Origin: JAAYRQ01 sp035647235
Lineage (GTDB): Bacteria; Bacillota; Syntrophomonadia; Syntrophomonadales; Syntrophomonadaceae
Direction: 5' to 3'
NCBI GenBank assembly: GCA_964514235.1
Contig: CAZEPV010000003.1
Location: 1-64,000 of the forward strand
Length of the DNA: 64,000 nt
Part shown: positions 42,280 to 51,169 of the stretch, in pieces
Position numbering within the stretch: the first letter of the stretch is position 1
Layout: the number at the start of each line of letters is the position of its first letter
Notes under the pieces: model-generated
Database searches by the model: none
The model's input: the letters and a program-made list of their open reading frames with translations, nothing else
Told to the model about the DNA's origin: nothing
Program-made: the position numbers and the translations under genes

Positions 42280-42514
42280 TTATAGTTGGAATTGATAGGA
42301 TATTAGGCGAATTTGAAGCTACTTTTAGGTTAGAAAAATAAAAGTTGTTCATGCTAATAATATCTAGTAAGTAATTAGGTTTGCGCCAGAAATCCATATC
42401 CATATGAGCGAGGATTCCTTTTATTTTGGGAAATTATTTTTAAGGATATAGCTTAGGATAGGTAAATTTCACAAAGGTCAGGGACATAGCAAGTAGAATT
42501 GCAGTGAAGGAGAA
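42280..42514. other. non-coding stretch before folD
   Basis: About 235 bases without a gene. I looked for THF or ZTP riboswitch motifs, which are common before folD, and saw none. It ends with the AAGGAG site of folD. Confidence 0.35.
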
Positions 42515-43339
42515 ATGAAGAAGATGCTTATATATGGTAGGGAAATACGGGATAAGATTAAAGGACAAGTACTAGCTACAGCTAAAGATGTTGATATGAC
42601 TATGGCTATTATTCAAGTAGGTGAAGCACCTGATTCAGAATCATACATAAGGGGTTTACGTAAATTTGCTCAGGAGACTGAAGTGGGTATAGAATTCTTA
42701 AAATTCCCTGCAAATAGTGATGAAGAAACTTTGCTTAAAGAAATCGAAAAACTTAATCAAAATCCTAAAATTACTGGAATTATGATTCAAGAACCACTAC
42801 CTGAGCATATTAATGCAGATAGATTGGTGGATAAATTAGATCCGGCTAAAGATGTAGAAGGAGTCCATAATTATAACCTGGGTAAGTTAATCAGCAGACA
42901 AGAAGGGGTTTTTCCTTCTACTGCCCAGGCATTGATAACCATGTTAAAGGAATTCGATATTCCTATGTCAGGGAAAAAAGCGGTAGTAGTAGGTAGAAGT
43001 ACCATAGTAGGGCACCCTGTGGCTAATATGATGACATCGGAGGATGCCACTGTTACCCTATGCCATTCCCGTACAGTTGACCTAGCTAGTGAAACTAGAA
43101 ATGCGGATATATTAATAGTGGCGATTGGGAAAGCCGAGTTTATAACCGCTGATATGGTTAGTGAGGGCGCGGTAATACTAGATGCGGGAATTAATTTTAC
43201 TGGGGAAGGTAAACTAGTAGGGGACGTCCACCCAGACGCTAAAGAAAAGGCTAGTTATGCTACCCCTGTACCAGGTGGAGTGGGTTTAGTTACCGTAGCT
43301 GAATTGTTTAATAATTTGTGTAAATTAGCTAAGGCATAA
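42515..43339 (+). CDS. folD: methylene-THF dehydrogenase / methenyl-THF cyclohydrolase
   Basis: A 274-residue bifunctional enzyme interconverting 5,10-methylene- and 10-formyl-tetrahydrofolate with NADP. Motifs: QVGEAPDSESYIRGLRKFAQ, then QEPLPEHIN, DKLDPAKDVEGVH and GRSTIVGHPVANMM, the NADP loop, and PVPGGVGLVT. In anaerobes it also serves the methyl branch of the Wood-Ljungdahl pathway. ATG start, terminator after. Confidence 0.95.
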   Translation: MKKMLIYGREIRDKIKGQVLATAKDVDMTMAIIQVGEAPDSESYIRGLRKFAQETEVGIEFLKFPANSDEETLLKEIEKLNQNPKITGIMIQEPLPEHINADRLVDKLDPAKDVEGVHNYNLGKLISRQEGVFPSTAQALITMLKEFDIPMSGKKAVVVGRSTIVGHPVANMMTSEDATVTLCHSRTVDLASETRNADILIVAIGKAEFITADMVSEGAVILDAGINFTGEGKLVGDVHPDAKEKASYATPVPGGVGLVTVAELFNNLCKLAKA

Positions 43340-43350
43340 GGAGATATACT

Positions 43351-43378
43351 AAAAGCGATCACCAAGGGTCGTTTTTTA
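43351..43378 (+). terminator. terminator after folD
   Basis: AAAAGCGATC (43351-43360) pairs with GGTCGTTTTT (43367-43376) using two wobble pairs, within a T-run. Confidence 0.6.
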
Positions 43379-43420
43379 AAAATTAGCAGATACTAATTGG
43401 GTCACAAGGAGGTAATGAGT

Positions 43421-45592
43421 ATGCAAACAAAAAGTGATTTTAATATTACAGGTATGTCTTGTGCTGCGTGTTCTGCTCGAATTGAAAAAAGATTAAATCG
43501 CATGGAAGGTGTAAGCCAAGTTGCGGTTAACCTGGCTACTAATAAGGCGGTTGTAGAATATGATGACGATGTTTTAGCTATAGAAAATATAACTTCCGCT
43601 ATTGATAAATTAGGTTTTGGTGCAGAATTAGTGGGGGATGGTAATGAGGATATTATATCTTTAGAGGATGAGGCTAAGGGACTTAGAATCCTAGTTATTA
43701 TTTCAGCCCTTTTGAGCCTACCCATGATTTTAGGTATGGTTTTTATGCTAACTGGAATAAATGTGGAGATATTACACAATCCCTATTTGCAATTAGCATT
43801 AGCAACCCCCGTACAATTCGTAATTGGATTTAGATTTTATAAAAATGCCTATGCTGCCCTCAGGACCGGGGGGAGCAATATGGATGTCTTAGTGGCCTTA
43901 GGTACTTCGGCAGCCTATTTTTATAGTTTATACAATATGTCCATAGGCAAAAGTCATGATTTGTATTTTGAGGCTTCGGCAACAATTATTACTTTAATTT
44001 TACTAGGCAAATATTTTGAAGCGGTAGCTAAAGATAAGACTACTGAGTCTATCAGGGCTTTAAGTGGCTTACAACCTAGAACCGCTAGGGTTATTCGTGA
44101 TGAGGTAGAGATAGATATTCCGATTGAAGAAGTAATGTTAGGTGAAATTATCTTTATTAGAACTGGAGAACAAGTACCCGTAGATGGTGAAATCATCGAA
44201 GGTTATGCTTCATTAGATGAATCTATGTTGACTGGGGAAAGTATCCCAGTAGATAAAACTGTAGGAGATTTGGTAGTGGGCGCAACTATAAACAAAAGTG
44301 GTACCTTTAAATTTAAGGCAACTAGGATTGGCAAGGATACTACTTTGGCCCAAATAATAAAAATGGTTGAAGATGCTCAGGGCTCCCAAGCGCCTATTCA
44401 AAAAATTGCTGATCGGGTTTCGGGTGTTTTTGTGCCTTCTATTATAGTTATTGCGATTATAACTTTTGTTTTACAATATTTATTTAATTTTAATACGACT
44501 ATAGCTTTGACTGCTGCAGTTGCCGTATTAGTCATAGCCTGCCCCTGTGCGCTAGGTTTAGCTACCCCTACCGCGATTATGGTGGGTACTGGCATAGGAG
44601 CCGAACATGGTATTTTTATTAAAGGGGGCGAATACCTAGAAACTGCCCATGAAGTAAACACATTAATTTTAGATAAAACTGGTACCATAACCACAGGCAA
44701 GCCAGAAGTGACTGATATTATAGTGGTGGGGGATTATTCTACTGAAGAAATATTGCATTTAGCTGGGGTAGCTGAACGTGGTTCGGAACATCCATTGGGT
44801 GAGGCTATTTATGATAAAGCTAAAAAGGACTTAGGTGATATTGATGAACCCGAACAGTTTGAAGTTTTACCAGGAATGGGGCTTAAAGCTAAATATCGGG
44901 ATAAAACGATTATTATGGGAAATAGAACTTTGATGTCTGATTGGAGTATAAATACAGAACATATTGCTGCGGAGCTTGTTGGGTTGGAGAAGGCTGGAAA
45001 GACAGCGATTATCATGGCTGTTGATGGCAATATTGCTGGAATCATTGCTTTAAGTGACCAAGTTAGGAAAAATGCTGTAGAAGCTATTGGCACCCTAAAA
45101 AATATGGGAATTGAAGTCTATATGCTGACTGGCGATAATTATAATACCGCTTTATCCATTGCAGAACAAGTGGGCATCAAAAATGTTATTGCTGAGGTTC
45201 TGCCCCAGGATAAAGCAAATAAAGTAGCAGAATTAAAAGGGACGGGCAAGAAAGTAGCAATGGTCGGGGACGGGATAAACGATGCTCCTGCTTTAGCCGT
45301 AGCGGATATAGGTATAGCTATTGGTACGGGTACTGATGTGGCTATGGAAGCTGCCCAAATAACACTTATGAGTGGAGATTTGCGCGGTATAACTACTGCC
45401 TTAAGGCTTTCTAAGAAGACTATGCGACATATAAAACAAAATTTGTTTTGGGCTTTTATTTATAATATCATCGGAATCCCTTTCGCAGCACTGGGCTTTT
45501 TATCACCGATAATAGCTGGTGGGGCTATGGCATTAAGCTCAGTAACAGTAGTGTCTAATTCCCTTAGGTTACGACGCTTTCAAGTGGGGTAA
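43421..45592 (+). CDS. copA: copper-translocating P-type ATPase
   Basis: A 723-residue P1B-type ATPase exporting Cu(I). One heavy-metal-associated domain with GMSCAACS (C14, C17), eight membrane helices, TGES actuator loop, CPCALGLATP in helix 6, DKTGTITTG phosphorylation site, HPLGEAI and GDGINDAPAL. The pattern CPC and the late YN...MxxSS motifs fit copper. Start ATG 43421 lies eight bases after AAGGAGGT; earlier in-frame starts are too near or upstream of it. No copZ or csoR is adjacent. Confidence 0.93.
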   Translation: MQTKSDFNITGMSCAACSARIEKRLNRMEGVSQVAVNLATNKAVVEYDDDVLAIENITSAIDKLGFGAELVGDGNEDIISLEDEAKGLRILVIISALLSLPMILGMVFMLTGINVEILHNPYLQLALATPVQFVIGFRFYKNAYAALRTGGSNMDVLVALGTSAAYFYSLYNMSIGKSHDLYFEASATIITLILLGKYFEAVAKDKTTESIRALSGLQPRTARVIRDEVEIDIPIEEVMLGEIIFIRTGEQVPVDGEIIEGYASLDESMLTGESIPVDKTVGDLVVGATINKSGTFKFKATRIGKDTTLAQIIKMVEDAQGSQAPIQKIADRVSGVFVPSIIVIAIITFVLQYLFNFNTTIALTAAVAVLVIACPCALGLATPTAIMVGTGIGAEHGIFIKGGEYLETAHEVNTLILDKTGTITTGKPEVTDIIVVGDYSTEEILHLAGVAERGSEHPLGEAIYDKAKKDLGDIDEPEQFEVLPGMGLKAKYRDKTIIMGNRTLMSDWSINTEHIAAELVGLEKAGKTAIIMAVDGNIAGIIALSDQVRKNAVEAIGTLKNMGIEVYMLTGDNYNTALSIAEQVGIKNVIAEVLPQDKANKVAELKGTGKKVAMVGDGINDAPALAVADIGIAIGTGTDVAMEAAQITLMSGDLRGITTALRLSKKTMRHIKQNLFWAFIYNIIGIPFAALGFLSPIIAGGAMALSSVTVVSNSLRLRRFQVG

Positions 45593-45635
45593 AGTAACAC
45601 CTAAAATTGATATATAGCTTTTTAAATAAAAGATT

Positions 45636-45669
45636 AAAAACTTCCTCCAAATACGGGGGAAGTTTTTTT
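45636..45669 (+). terminator. terminator after copA
   Basis: AAAAACTTCC (45636-45645) pairs with GGAAGTTTTT (45658-45667) and continues into T residues. Confidence 0.8.
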
Positions 45670-45778
45670 AAGGGTTAAGATTTTATCTTTAAATCTCTAT
45701 TTAGGCAGGAAAAAACCTTTTACTATCGAAGTTTTATAGTTGTATTAATTATAATATTGGAATAACGGGAGGTAATTA

Positions 45779-46645
45779 TTGGTAATGAAAAAGTTAGTAA
45801 AATTATGTTTTGTGACAATTCTAATGTTCGGCTTAATTATTGTTGCAACAGGGTGTAATAACTCTAACCAATCGGGTGTAGTTGACGGGGATGAAAAAGA
45901 GGTGGCTGTTTTTAAGGTAGGACTTGAATGTGGATACCCCCCATTTAATTGGACTCAATTAGATGATAGTAATGGGGCTGTGCCTATTCAAGGTAGCAAA
46001 GAATTTGCAGGTGGATATGACGTAGAAATAGCCAAACGGATTGCCGAAGGCTTAGGTAGGGATTTAGTTATTGTGAAAACTTCTTGGGATGGGCTAGTAC
46101 CATCGGTACAGTCTGATACTATTGATGCTATTATTGCAGGGATGTCCCCTACTGCCGACCGAAAACTGACCATAGACTTCAGTGATAACTACTATAAGTC
46201 TGACTTAGTAATGGTAGTAAAAAGGGGTTCTGAATATGAGAATTCTAATAGTATTCAAGATTTTACTGGTGCAAATATAACTGCACAATTAAACACCTTC
46301 CACTATACGGTTATTGAACAAATAGAAGGTGTGAACAAAAAACAGGCTATGGAAGACTTTCCCGCTATGCGTGTTGCTTTAGAAGCTGGTATTATAGATG
46401 GGTATATATCTGAAAGACCTGAAGGGGTTTCTGCATCAGCTGCTAATAAAAACTTTGTTATGGTAGAATTTGCTGAAGGGCAGGGTTTTGAAGCTTCAGA
46501 TGATGATGTAGCTATCGCGGTGGGACTTAAAAAAGGTAATTCTGATAGGGAAGCAATAAATGAAGTTTTGCTTGGTATTTCTGAGGAAGATAGAATGGCT
46601 ATAATGGATAACGCCATTAGGAACCAGCCATCATCAGAGGAATAA
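45779..46645 (+). CDS. amino-acid ABC transporter substrate-binding lipoprotein
   Basis: A 288-residue family-3 solute-binding protein. Lipobox ATGC near residue 25. CGYPPFNWTQ, GGYDVEIAKRIAEGLGR, SWDGLVPSVQSDTIDAIIAG and MSPTADRKLTIDFSDNYY are the classic polar-amino-acid binder motifs. It passes its ligand to the permease and ATPase that follow. The ligand cannot be read from sequence; arginine, lysine or glutamine types are all possible. TTG start six bases after GGGAGG, or ATG 45785. Confidence 0.9.
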   Translation: MVMKKLVKLCFVTILMFGLIIVATGCNNSNQSGVVDGDEKEVAVFKVGLECGYPPFNWTQLDDSNGAVPIQGSKEFAGGYDVEIAKRIAEGLGRDLVIVKTSWDGLVPSVQSDTIDAIIAGMSPTADRKLTIDFSDNYYKSDLVMVVKRGSEYENSNSIQDFTGANITAQLNTFHYTVIEQIEGVNKKQAMEDFPAMRVALEAGIIDGYISERPEGVSASAANKNFVMVEFAEGQGFEASDDDVAIAVGLKKGNSDREAINEVLLGISEEDRMAIMDNAIRNQPSSEE

Positions 46646-46678
46646 TCATTGCACCAAAAGAGGAGTTGAATTATAGCA

Positions 46679-47461
46679 ATGTCTGCAGATGCGTCATTTT
46701 TCGCGTGGGTTTCTTTTATATGGCAACAAAACTGGCCCCTTTTTCTAAGAGGGGCTGGTAATACTATATATATTGCCCTTACTGGTACTATTATAGGCTT
46801 TGTTGTGGGTGTTTTAATAGGGGTTATTCGGACTATTCCTATTGAGCATAATACCAATCTTGTTAAAAAGGTATTTTTAAAAATAGTTGATTTTGTATTG
46901 TTGGCTTATATTGAAATATTCCGAGGTACACCTATGATGGTACAAGCTATGGTTCTTTTCTACGGTACTGCCATGGTTTTCGGGGTTCATCTGCCTTTAA
47001 TAGCCGCGGGTATTTTTATCGTTTCGATTAATACTGGGGCTTATATGGCTGAAATAGTTAGGGGCGGTATCTTATCTATAGACAAAGGGCAATTTGAGGC
47101 AGCTCATGCTATAGGCATGACTCATTCGCAGACTATGACTAGCGTAATACTACCCCAGGCTATCCGTAATATTTTACCTGCTACTAGTAATGAGTTTGTT
47201 ATTAATATTAAGGATACGGCTGTCTTGAGTATAATATCTATTTCTGAGCTTTTCTTTATGTCTAAATCTGCAGCTGGAGCTAATTTCCGCTACTTTGAGA
47301 CCTTTTTAATTACATGTGTTGTTTATTTTATTATGACTTTTACCGTAACCCGCATATTAAGGTGGATAGAAATCAAGCTAGATGGGCCCTCTGTCTATAC
47401 TATTCATGGTTCCCAATCGGTGCCTGAAGCCCAATTTCGTATAGTAGATGGAGGTCAATAA
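46679..47461 (+). CDS. amino-acid ABC transporter permease
   Basis: A 260-residue HisMQ-type permease. GAGNTIYIALTGTIIGFVVG starts the membrane domain; EIFRGTPMMVQAM and EIVRGGILSIDKGQFEAA, then GMTHSQTMTSVILPQAIRN, make up the EAA coupling loop. The protein probably works as a homodimer, since only one permease gene is present. ATG start; overlaps the ATPase reading frame region by a few bases. Confidence 0.92.
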   Translation: MSADASFFAWVSFIWQQNWPLFLRGAGNTIYIALTGTIIGFVVGVLIGVIRTIPIEHNTNLVKKVFLKIVDFVLLAYIEIFRGTPMMVQAMVLFYGTAMVFGVHLPLIAAGIFIVSINTGAYMAEIVRGGILSIDKGQFEAAHAIGMTHSQTMTSVILPQAIRNILPATSNEFVINIKDTAVLSIISISELFFMSKSAAGANFRYFETFLITCVVYFIMTFTVTRILRWIEIKLDGPSVYTIHGSQSVPEAQFRIVDGGQ

Positions 47462-47462
47462 C

Positions 47463-48206
47463 ATGAATAGAATAATTGAAGTTAAACATTTAAGTAAAAA
47501 TTTTGGCAGCAATGAGGTTTTAAGGGATATTAATTTTTCGGTTAGTAAAGGTGAGGTCGTCTGTATTATAGGGGCTAGTGGTTCGGGTAAATCAACTTTA
47601 CTGCGTTGTCTTAATTTGCTGGAACACCCTACTAGTGGGGAAATATTATACCATGGACAAAATATTTTAGAACATAAAATGACAACAGCAGTATACCGAG
47701 CCAAAATGGGCATGGTTTTTCAGCAATTTAATCTTTTTAATAACTTATCTGTATTGGATAATTGTGTGGTCGGGCAAGTTAAGGTGTTAAAAAAAGATAA
47801 AGAAGCTGCTAAAAAAACCGCTATGGAATATTTGGAATTGGTGGGTATGTCCCAGTTTATTACAGCCAAACCTAACCAAATATCTGGTGGGCAAAAGCAA
47901 AGGGTAGCCATAGCTAGGGCCTTATCCATGGAACCGGAAGCATTGCTTTTCGATGAACCTACTAGTGCCTTAGATCCCGAAATGGTAGGGGAAGTGCTTA
48001 AAGTAATGAAGACCCTAGCTAACAGTGGTCTAACCATGTTAGTCGTAACTCACGAAATGGGCTTCGCCCGTGATGTTGCTAATCGGGTAGTATTTATGGA
48101 TGAAGGGATTATTGCCGAGGAGGATGTCCCCGAGGTCATATTTAATAATCCTAAAAATGAAAGAACTAGGATATTCTTAAAAAGGATATTGGAACGAGAT
48201 TATTAA
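47463..48206 (+). CDS. amino-acid ABC transporter ATP-binding protein
   Basis: A 247-residue GlnQ/HisP-type ATPase. Walker A GASGSGKST, Q-loop QQFNLF, signature SGGQKQR, Walker B LLFDEPTSALDPE and switch His in VVTHEMGFA. It powers uptake by the permease before it. Start ATG 47463, placed after GATGGAGGT; the upstream in-frame ATG at 47448 overlaps the permease end and that site. Confidence 0.94.
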   Translation: MNRIIEVKHLSKNFGSNEVLRDINFSVSKGEVVCIIGASGSGKSTLLRCLNLLEHPTSGEILYHGQNILEHKMTTAVYRAKMGMVFQQFNLFNNLSVLDNCVVGQVKVLKKDKEAAKKTAMEYLELVGMSQFITAKPNQISGGQKQRVAIARALSMEPEALLFDEPTSALDPEMVGEVLKVMKTLANSGLTMLVVTHEMGFARDVANRVVFMDEGIIAEEDVPEVIFNNPKNERTRIFLKRILERDY

Positions 48207-48234
48207 AAAGGTTTACAAACTGTTGGGAAAATTT

Positions 48235-48268
48235 AAGCAGGGCTATTTTAAAAGTAACCCTGCTTTTA
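48235..48268. terminator. terminator between the ABC operon and the aldehyde dehydrogenase gene
   Basis: AAGCAGGG (48235-48242) and CCCTGCTT (48258-48265) with TT after it, between converging genes. Confidence 0.7.
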
Positions 48269-48343
48269 GTGTATTCAACATGGGTGGTTGCGGATTATAA
48301 CGATGTTATAAAGGCGGAGAATCCAAATTTTCCGTTTAAACTT

Positions 48344-49708
48344 TTAAGGCAGAAATTTTTTCAGCAACTTTACGCTAGTGGGGAAGGGTTGATAGCGTAG
48401 GGGGATGTCTAGCCAATTCGGTTTTATGACAATGCTTTTTTGGTTGCTGAAGGTATCGAAACCATATTTGCCATGGTATCTGCCCATACCGCTATCTCCT
48501 ACTCCTCCAAAAGGTAATCTAGGGGAGGAAATGTGCATAAGAGTATCGTTTACACAGCCACCGCCGAAGGGGACTTCCTTCAGGATGCGGTCAATATTGG
48601 GCTGGTTTTGGGAGAAGATATATAGGGCTAGGGGATGGGAATTATGGCTGATCAATTCCGACACTTCCTCAAAATCTTCAAAGGTTAGAATGGGTAAAAT
48701 AGGGCCAAAGATTTCTTCTTGCATAAGGGGATGGTTAAAATCTATACCTTCAACTAGGGTCGGTTCGATTTTACATTTTATCTTATCATAAGCACCCCCC
48801 TCTATTATCTGGCTATCTTCCATTAAATTTACCAAGCGTTCGAAATGGTTTTCGGTAATAATTTTGGGATATTGCGGGTTATATAGAGGTTTAGGTATCA
48901 TTTTATAAAGGGCTTTTGTTAGTTCTTCTACTAATTGTGGCTTAACATCATTTTGTACCAATAAATAATCGGGGGCTATACAGGTCTGTCCAGCATTTAA
49001 ATATTTGCCAAAAATAATTCTTTGGGCAGCTACCGCGAGATTAGCAGTATTATCTACGATACAGGGGCTTTTGCCACCTAATTCTAAGGTAACTGGGGTA
49101 AGGTTTTTAGCGGCTGCTTGCATAACGATTTTGCCTACTGCGGGACTGCCAGTGAAGAATATAGAGTTAAAGGGGCAAGCCAAGAGTTCGGTAGCCGCCT
49201 CTACTCCTCCCTCGACCGCCGAAATATATTCGGGTTCAAAAGTCGAAGTAATAATGTGGGAATTTATCTTGGAAACAGCAGGGGCTAGTTCGGACATTTT
49301 CAACGTAGCACAATTCCCAGCAGCAATAGCGGCTACTAAAGGGGCAAAAGCTAGCTGGAAGGGATAATTCCAAGGGGAGATAATTAATACCACCCCATAG
49401 GGTTCTTTTAGGATACGGCTTTGGGCCGGAAACATGGTTAAGGGTGAAGATACCTTCTCTGGCCGCATCCATTTCTTTAGGTTTTTAAGGGCATAGTTTA
49501 TTTCAGCGTATACTATGCCAATTTCACTCATATAACTTTCGTATTCTGATTTATTTAGATCCTCATAAAGGGCCGCAGTTATTGCAGTTTCATTTGACTT
49601 TATCGCTTGCTTTAGTTGGTTTAATTTTTCAATACGGAAATGGTAGTTCCTAGTGGTTCCCTGATTATAAAAGGACATTTGCCCTTTTAATATTTCTCTA
49701 GCTTTCAT
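48344..49708 (-). CDS. aldehyde dehydrogenase
   Basis: A 454-residue NAD(P)-dependent aldehyde dehydrogenase of the class 3 / coniferyl-fatty aldehyde type. SPWNYPFQLAFAPLVAAIAA, TGSPAVGK (cofactor loop), TLELGGKSPC (general base Glu) and NAGQTCIAPDY (catalytic Cys) are present. It would oxidise medium or long aldehydes to acids. ATG start. Upstream lies the dead C-terminus of a glycyl radical enzyme; in propanediol/glycerol-type clusters, aldehyde dehydrogenases work next to such enzymes, but those are acylating and this one is not of that class. Confidence 0.92.
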   Translation of the reverse strand: MKAREILKGQMSFYNQGTTRNYHFRIEKLNQLKQAIKSNETAITAALYEDLNKSEYESYMSEIGIVYAEINYALKNLKKWMRPEKVSSPLTMFPAQSRILKEPYGVVLIISPWNYPFQLAFAPLVAAIAAGNCATLKMSELAPAVSKINSHIITSTFEPEYISAVEGGVEAATELLACPFNSIFFTGSPAVGKIVMQAAAKNLTPVTLELGGKSPCIVDNTANLAVAAQRIIFGKYLNAGQTCIAPDYLLVQNDVKPQLVEELTKALYKMIPKPLYNPQYPKIITENHFERLVNLMEDSQIIEGGAYDKIKCKIEPTLVEGIDFNHPLMQEEIFGPILPILTFEDFEEVSELISHNSHPLALYIFSQNQPNIDRILKEVPFGGGCVNDTLMHISSPRLPFGGVGDSGMGRYHGKYGFDTFSNQKSIVIKPNWLDIPLRYQPFPTSVKLLKKFLP

Positions 49709-50285
49709 TTATTTTATTCCCCCCGCAAAATTTTATCTTGGCTTGATCTCCTCTATAAATAGCAAGGTAACCACCTCTTCATGTGTTCTAGCAGGTCTAG
49801 CCATCTTCTTCCTCCCATTATTAATAAACTATATATTATTCTAAAGGTACTATATCTGCAAACCATCACCTATGGCAAACCCATTCCTCTTTTTTCTACT
49901 CAAAGGATAACTCGGTCCGGTTAATAAGGTCGATTTGCAGTGGGTAGCTAAGTTCCACAAATAAGGCACTGTAGCCTGCTACTCTTACTAGCCCTTATAC
50001 AGATGGGGCTTTTCAAAGGCATCTCGCATCATGGCTGAACTAATTATATTAAACTGGCTATGCATACCCCCTTGTAAAAAGTAAACTTCTATCAGATTAA
50101 TCAGGTTATTTCTGCCCGAGGGCCCTGAACCTGCTCTTGGGTAAATCTACCGAACTCCATATCCTTTTTATAAAAAGGATAGAGGTATTGGTCCATCCTA
50201 TCATAATTAGGATTTTACTAAAAAGGAGATTGAAAGGGAATTACTAGAGTGGAATTTGGAACCCATAAAAGTATAAATAAAAAAA
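49709..50285. other. degraded region between aldehyde dehydrogenase and crotonase genes
   Basis: Apart from the glycyl-radical remnant, this stretch has a leftward 23-codon frame at about 49730-49802 (MARPARTHEEVV..., behind GGGAGGAAG) that could be a clipped TetR-type regulator start. Nothing else looks coding. Confidence 0.35.
49896..50160 (-). pseudogene. glycyl radical enzyme C-terminal remnant
   Basis: On the minus strand, from about 50110, one frame reads NNLINLIEVYFLQGG, MHSQFNIISSAMMRDAFEKP to a TAG at 49988. A shifted frame continues LVRVAGYSALFVELSYPLQ, then IDLINRTELSFE to a stop at 49896. This is the C-terminal end of a pyruvate formate-lyase / diol dehydratase-type enzyme; RVAGYSA is the radical-glycine loop. 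The expected join is xxYRDLVVRVAGYSA. The catalytic barrel is gone and there are stops and a frameshift. A stretch up to 50160 (EFGRFTQEQ) may be further remains. Confidence 0.72.
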
Positions 50286-50316
50286 GACAGGGCTATTTAA
50301 TTTTAATAGCCCTATC
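50286..50316 (-). terminator. terminator of the crotonase gene
   Basis: AGGGCTATT (50289-50297) and AATAGCCCT (50305-50313); read leftward, a T-rich run follows. It lies just past the stop at 50343. Confidence 0.8.
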
Positions 50317-50342
50317 TTCTATCATATTAACTTTATTTAAAA

Positions 50343-51122
50343 TTATTCCCCAGTGTAAACTGGACGCCTTTTTTCTAAAAAGGCTTTCATTCCTTCAGTT
50401 TGATCTGAACCAGCAAATAGCAAGGACCATACTTTCTGTTCATGGACTAGACCAGCATCTAAGGAGTTATTTTCCGCATAGTTTATAGCTTCCTTAGCGG
50501 TACGTAGAGCAGCTGGACTTTTGTAGGTCAATGAACGGGCTAATTTAAAGGCGGTTTCCTCTAATTCAGCTGTGGGGACTACTTTGTTAACTAGTCCCAT
50601 ATCCAATGCAGCTGCAGCATCAAATATTTCCCCAGTTAGTATTAGGTATCTAGCCCTACTCCATCCGACTGCTCGCCCCAAGCGTTGGGTACCACCACCA
50701 CCGGGTACAATGGCTAAATTAATTTCCGGTAATCCAAAAAGAGCATTTTCGGCTGCAATGCGTATATCACATGTTAGGGCTAATTCGGTTCCACCACCTA
50801 AAGCAGGTCCACCTATGGCTGCTATATAGGGCTTAGGTGATGAGGTGATTAAATTATTCGTAAGATGGGCATCGCGAATAAAGTCCTCCATTTCCCTTGG
50901 ACTAGCTTCCGACATGTAGGGTATATCCCCTCCCGCAGAAAATATGTTTTCGCCGCCAGTAATTACGATTGCCCGTACCTCTGGATCATTATTGAATTCG
51001 TTTAGAGCTACAGCCAAATCCTTTAAAGAAGCAGAAGTAGTAGAGTTCATAGACTTAGCATTGTCTAATAAAATAATTCCTACCGCATCACGTCGTTCCA
51101 ACTTAATTGTTTTATATTCCAT
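50343..51122 (-). CDS. enoyl-CoA hydratase/isomerase (crotonase family)
   Basis: A 259-residue crotonase. NIFSAGGDIPYM is the oxyanion-hole region; GGGTELALTCDIRIA and LPEINLAIVPGGGGTQRL hold both catalytic Glu residues, so it should hydrate enoyl-CoA. FLEKRRPVYTG at the end matches the other copy at 32 kb; the two are paralogues. Start ATG 51122 behind AAGGGGGGG. It lies 47 bp after the acyl-CoA synthetase gene and is probably co-transcribed with it: activation followed by a beta-oxidation step. Confidence 0.92.
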   Translation of the reverse strand: MEYKTIKLERRDAVGIILLDNAKSMNSTTSASLKDLAVALNEFNNDPEVRAIVITGGENIFSAGGDIPYMSEASPREMEDFIRDAHLTNNLITSSPKPYIAAIGGPALGGGTELALTCDIRIAAENALFGLPEINLAIVPGGGGTQRLGRAVGWSRARYLILTGEIFDAAAALDMGLVNKVVPTAELEETAFKLARSLTYKSPAALRTAKEAINYAENNSLDAGLVHEQKVWSLLFAGSDQTEGMKAFLEKRRPVYTGE

Positions 51123-51169
51123 AATAAAACAACCCCCCCTTATTTATTATTACACTCTATTAGAGGTAA

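Noticed and set aside
42280..42514. Folate or ZTP riboswitch before folD
   Set aside because: None of the conserved motifs of THF or ZTP riboswitches could be found.
50249..50488. 79-codon rightward frame over the crotonase 3' end
   Set aside because: It crosses a terminator hairpin and lies antisense to the conserved end of the crotonase gene.
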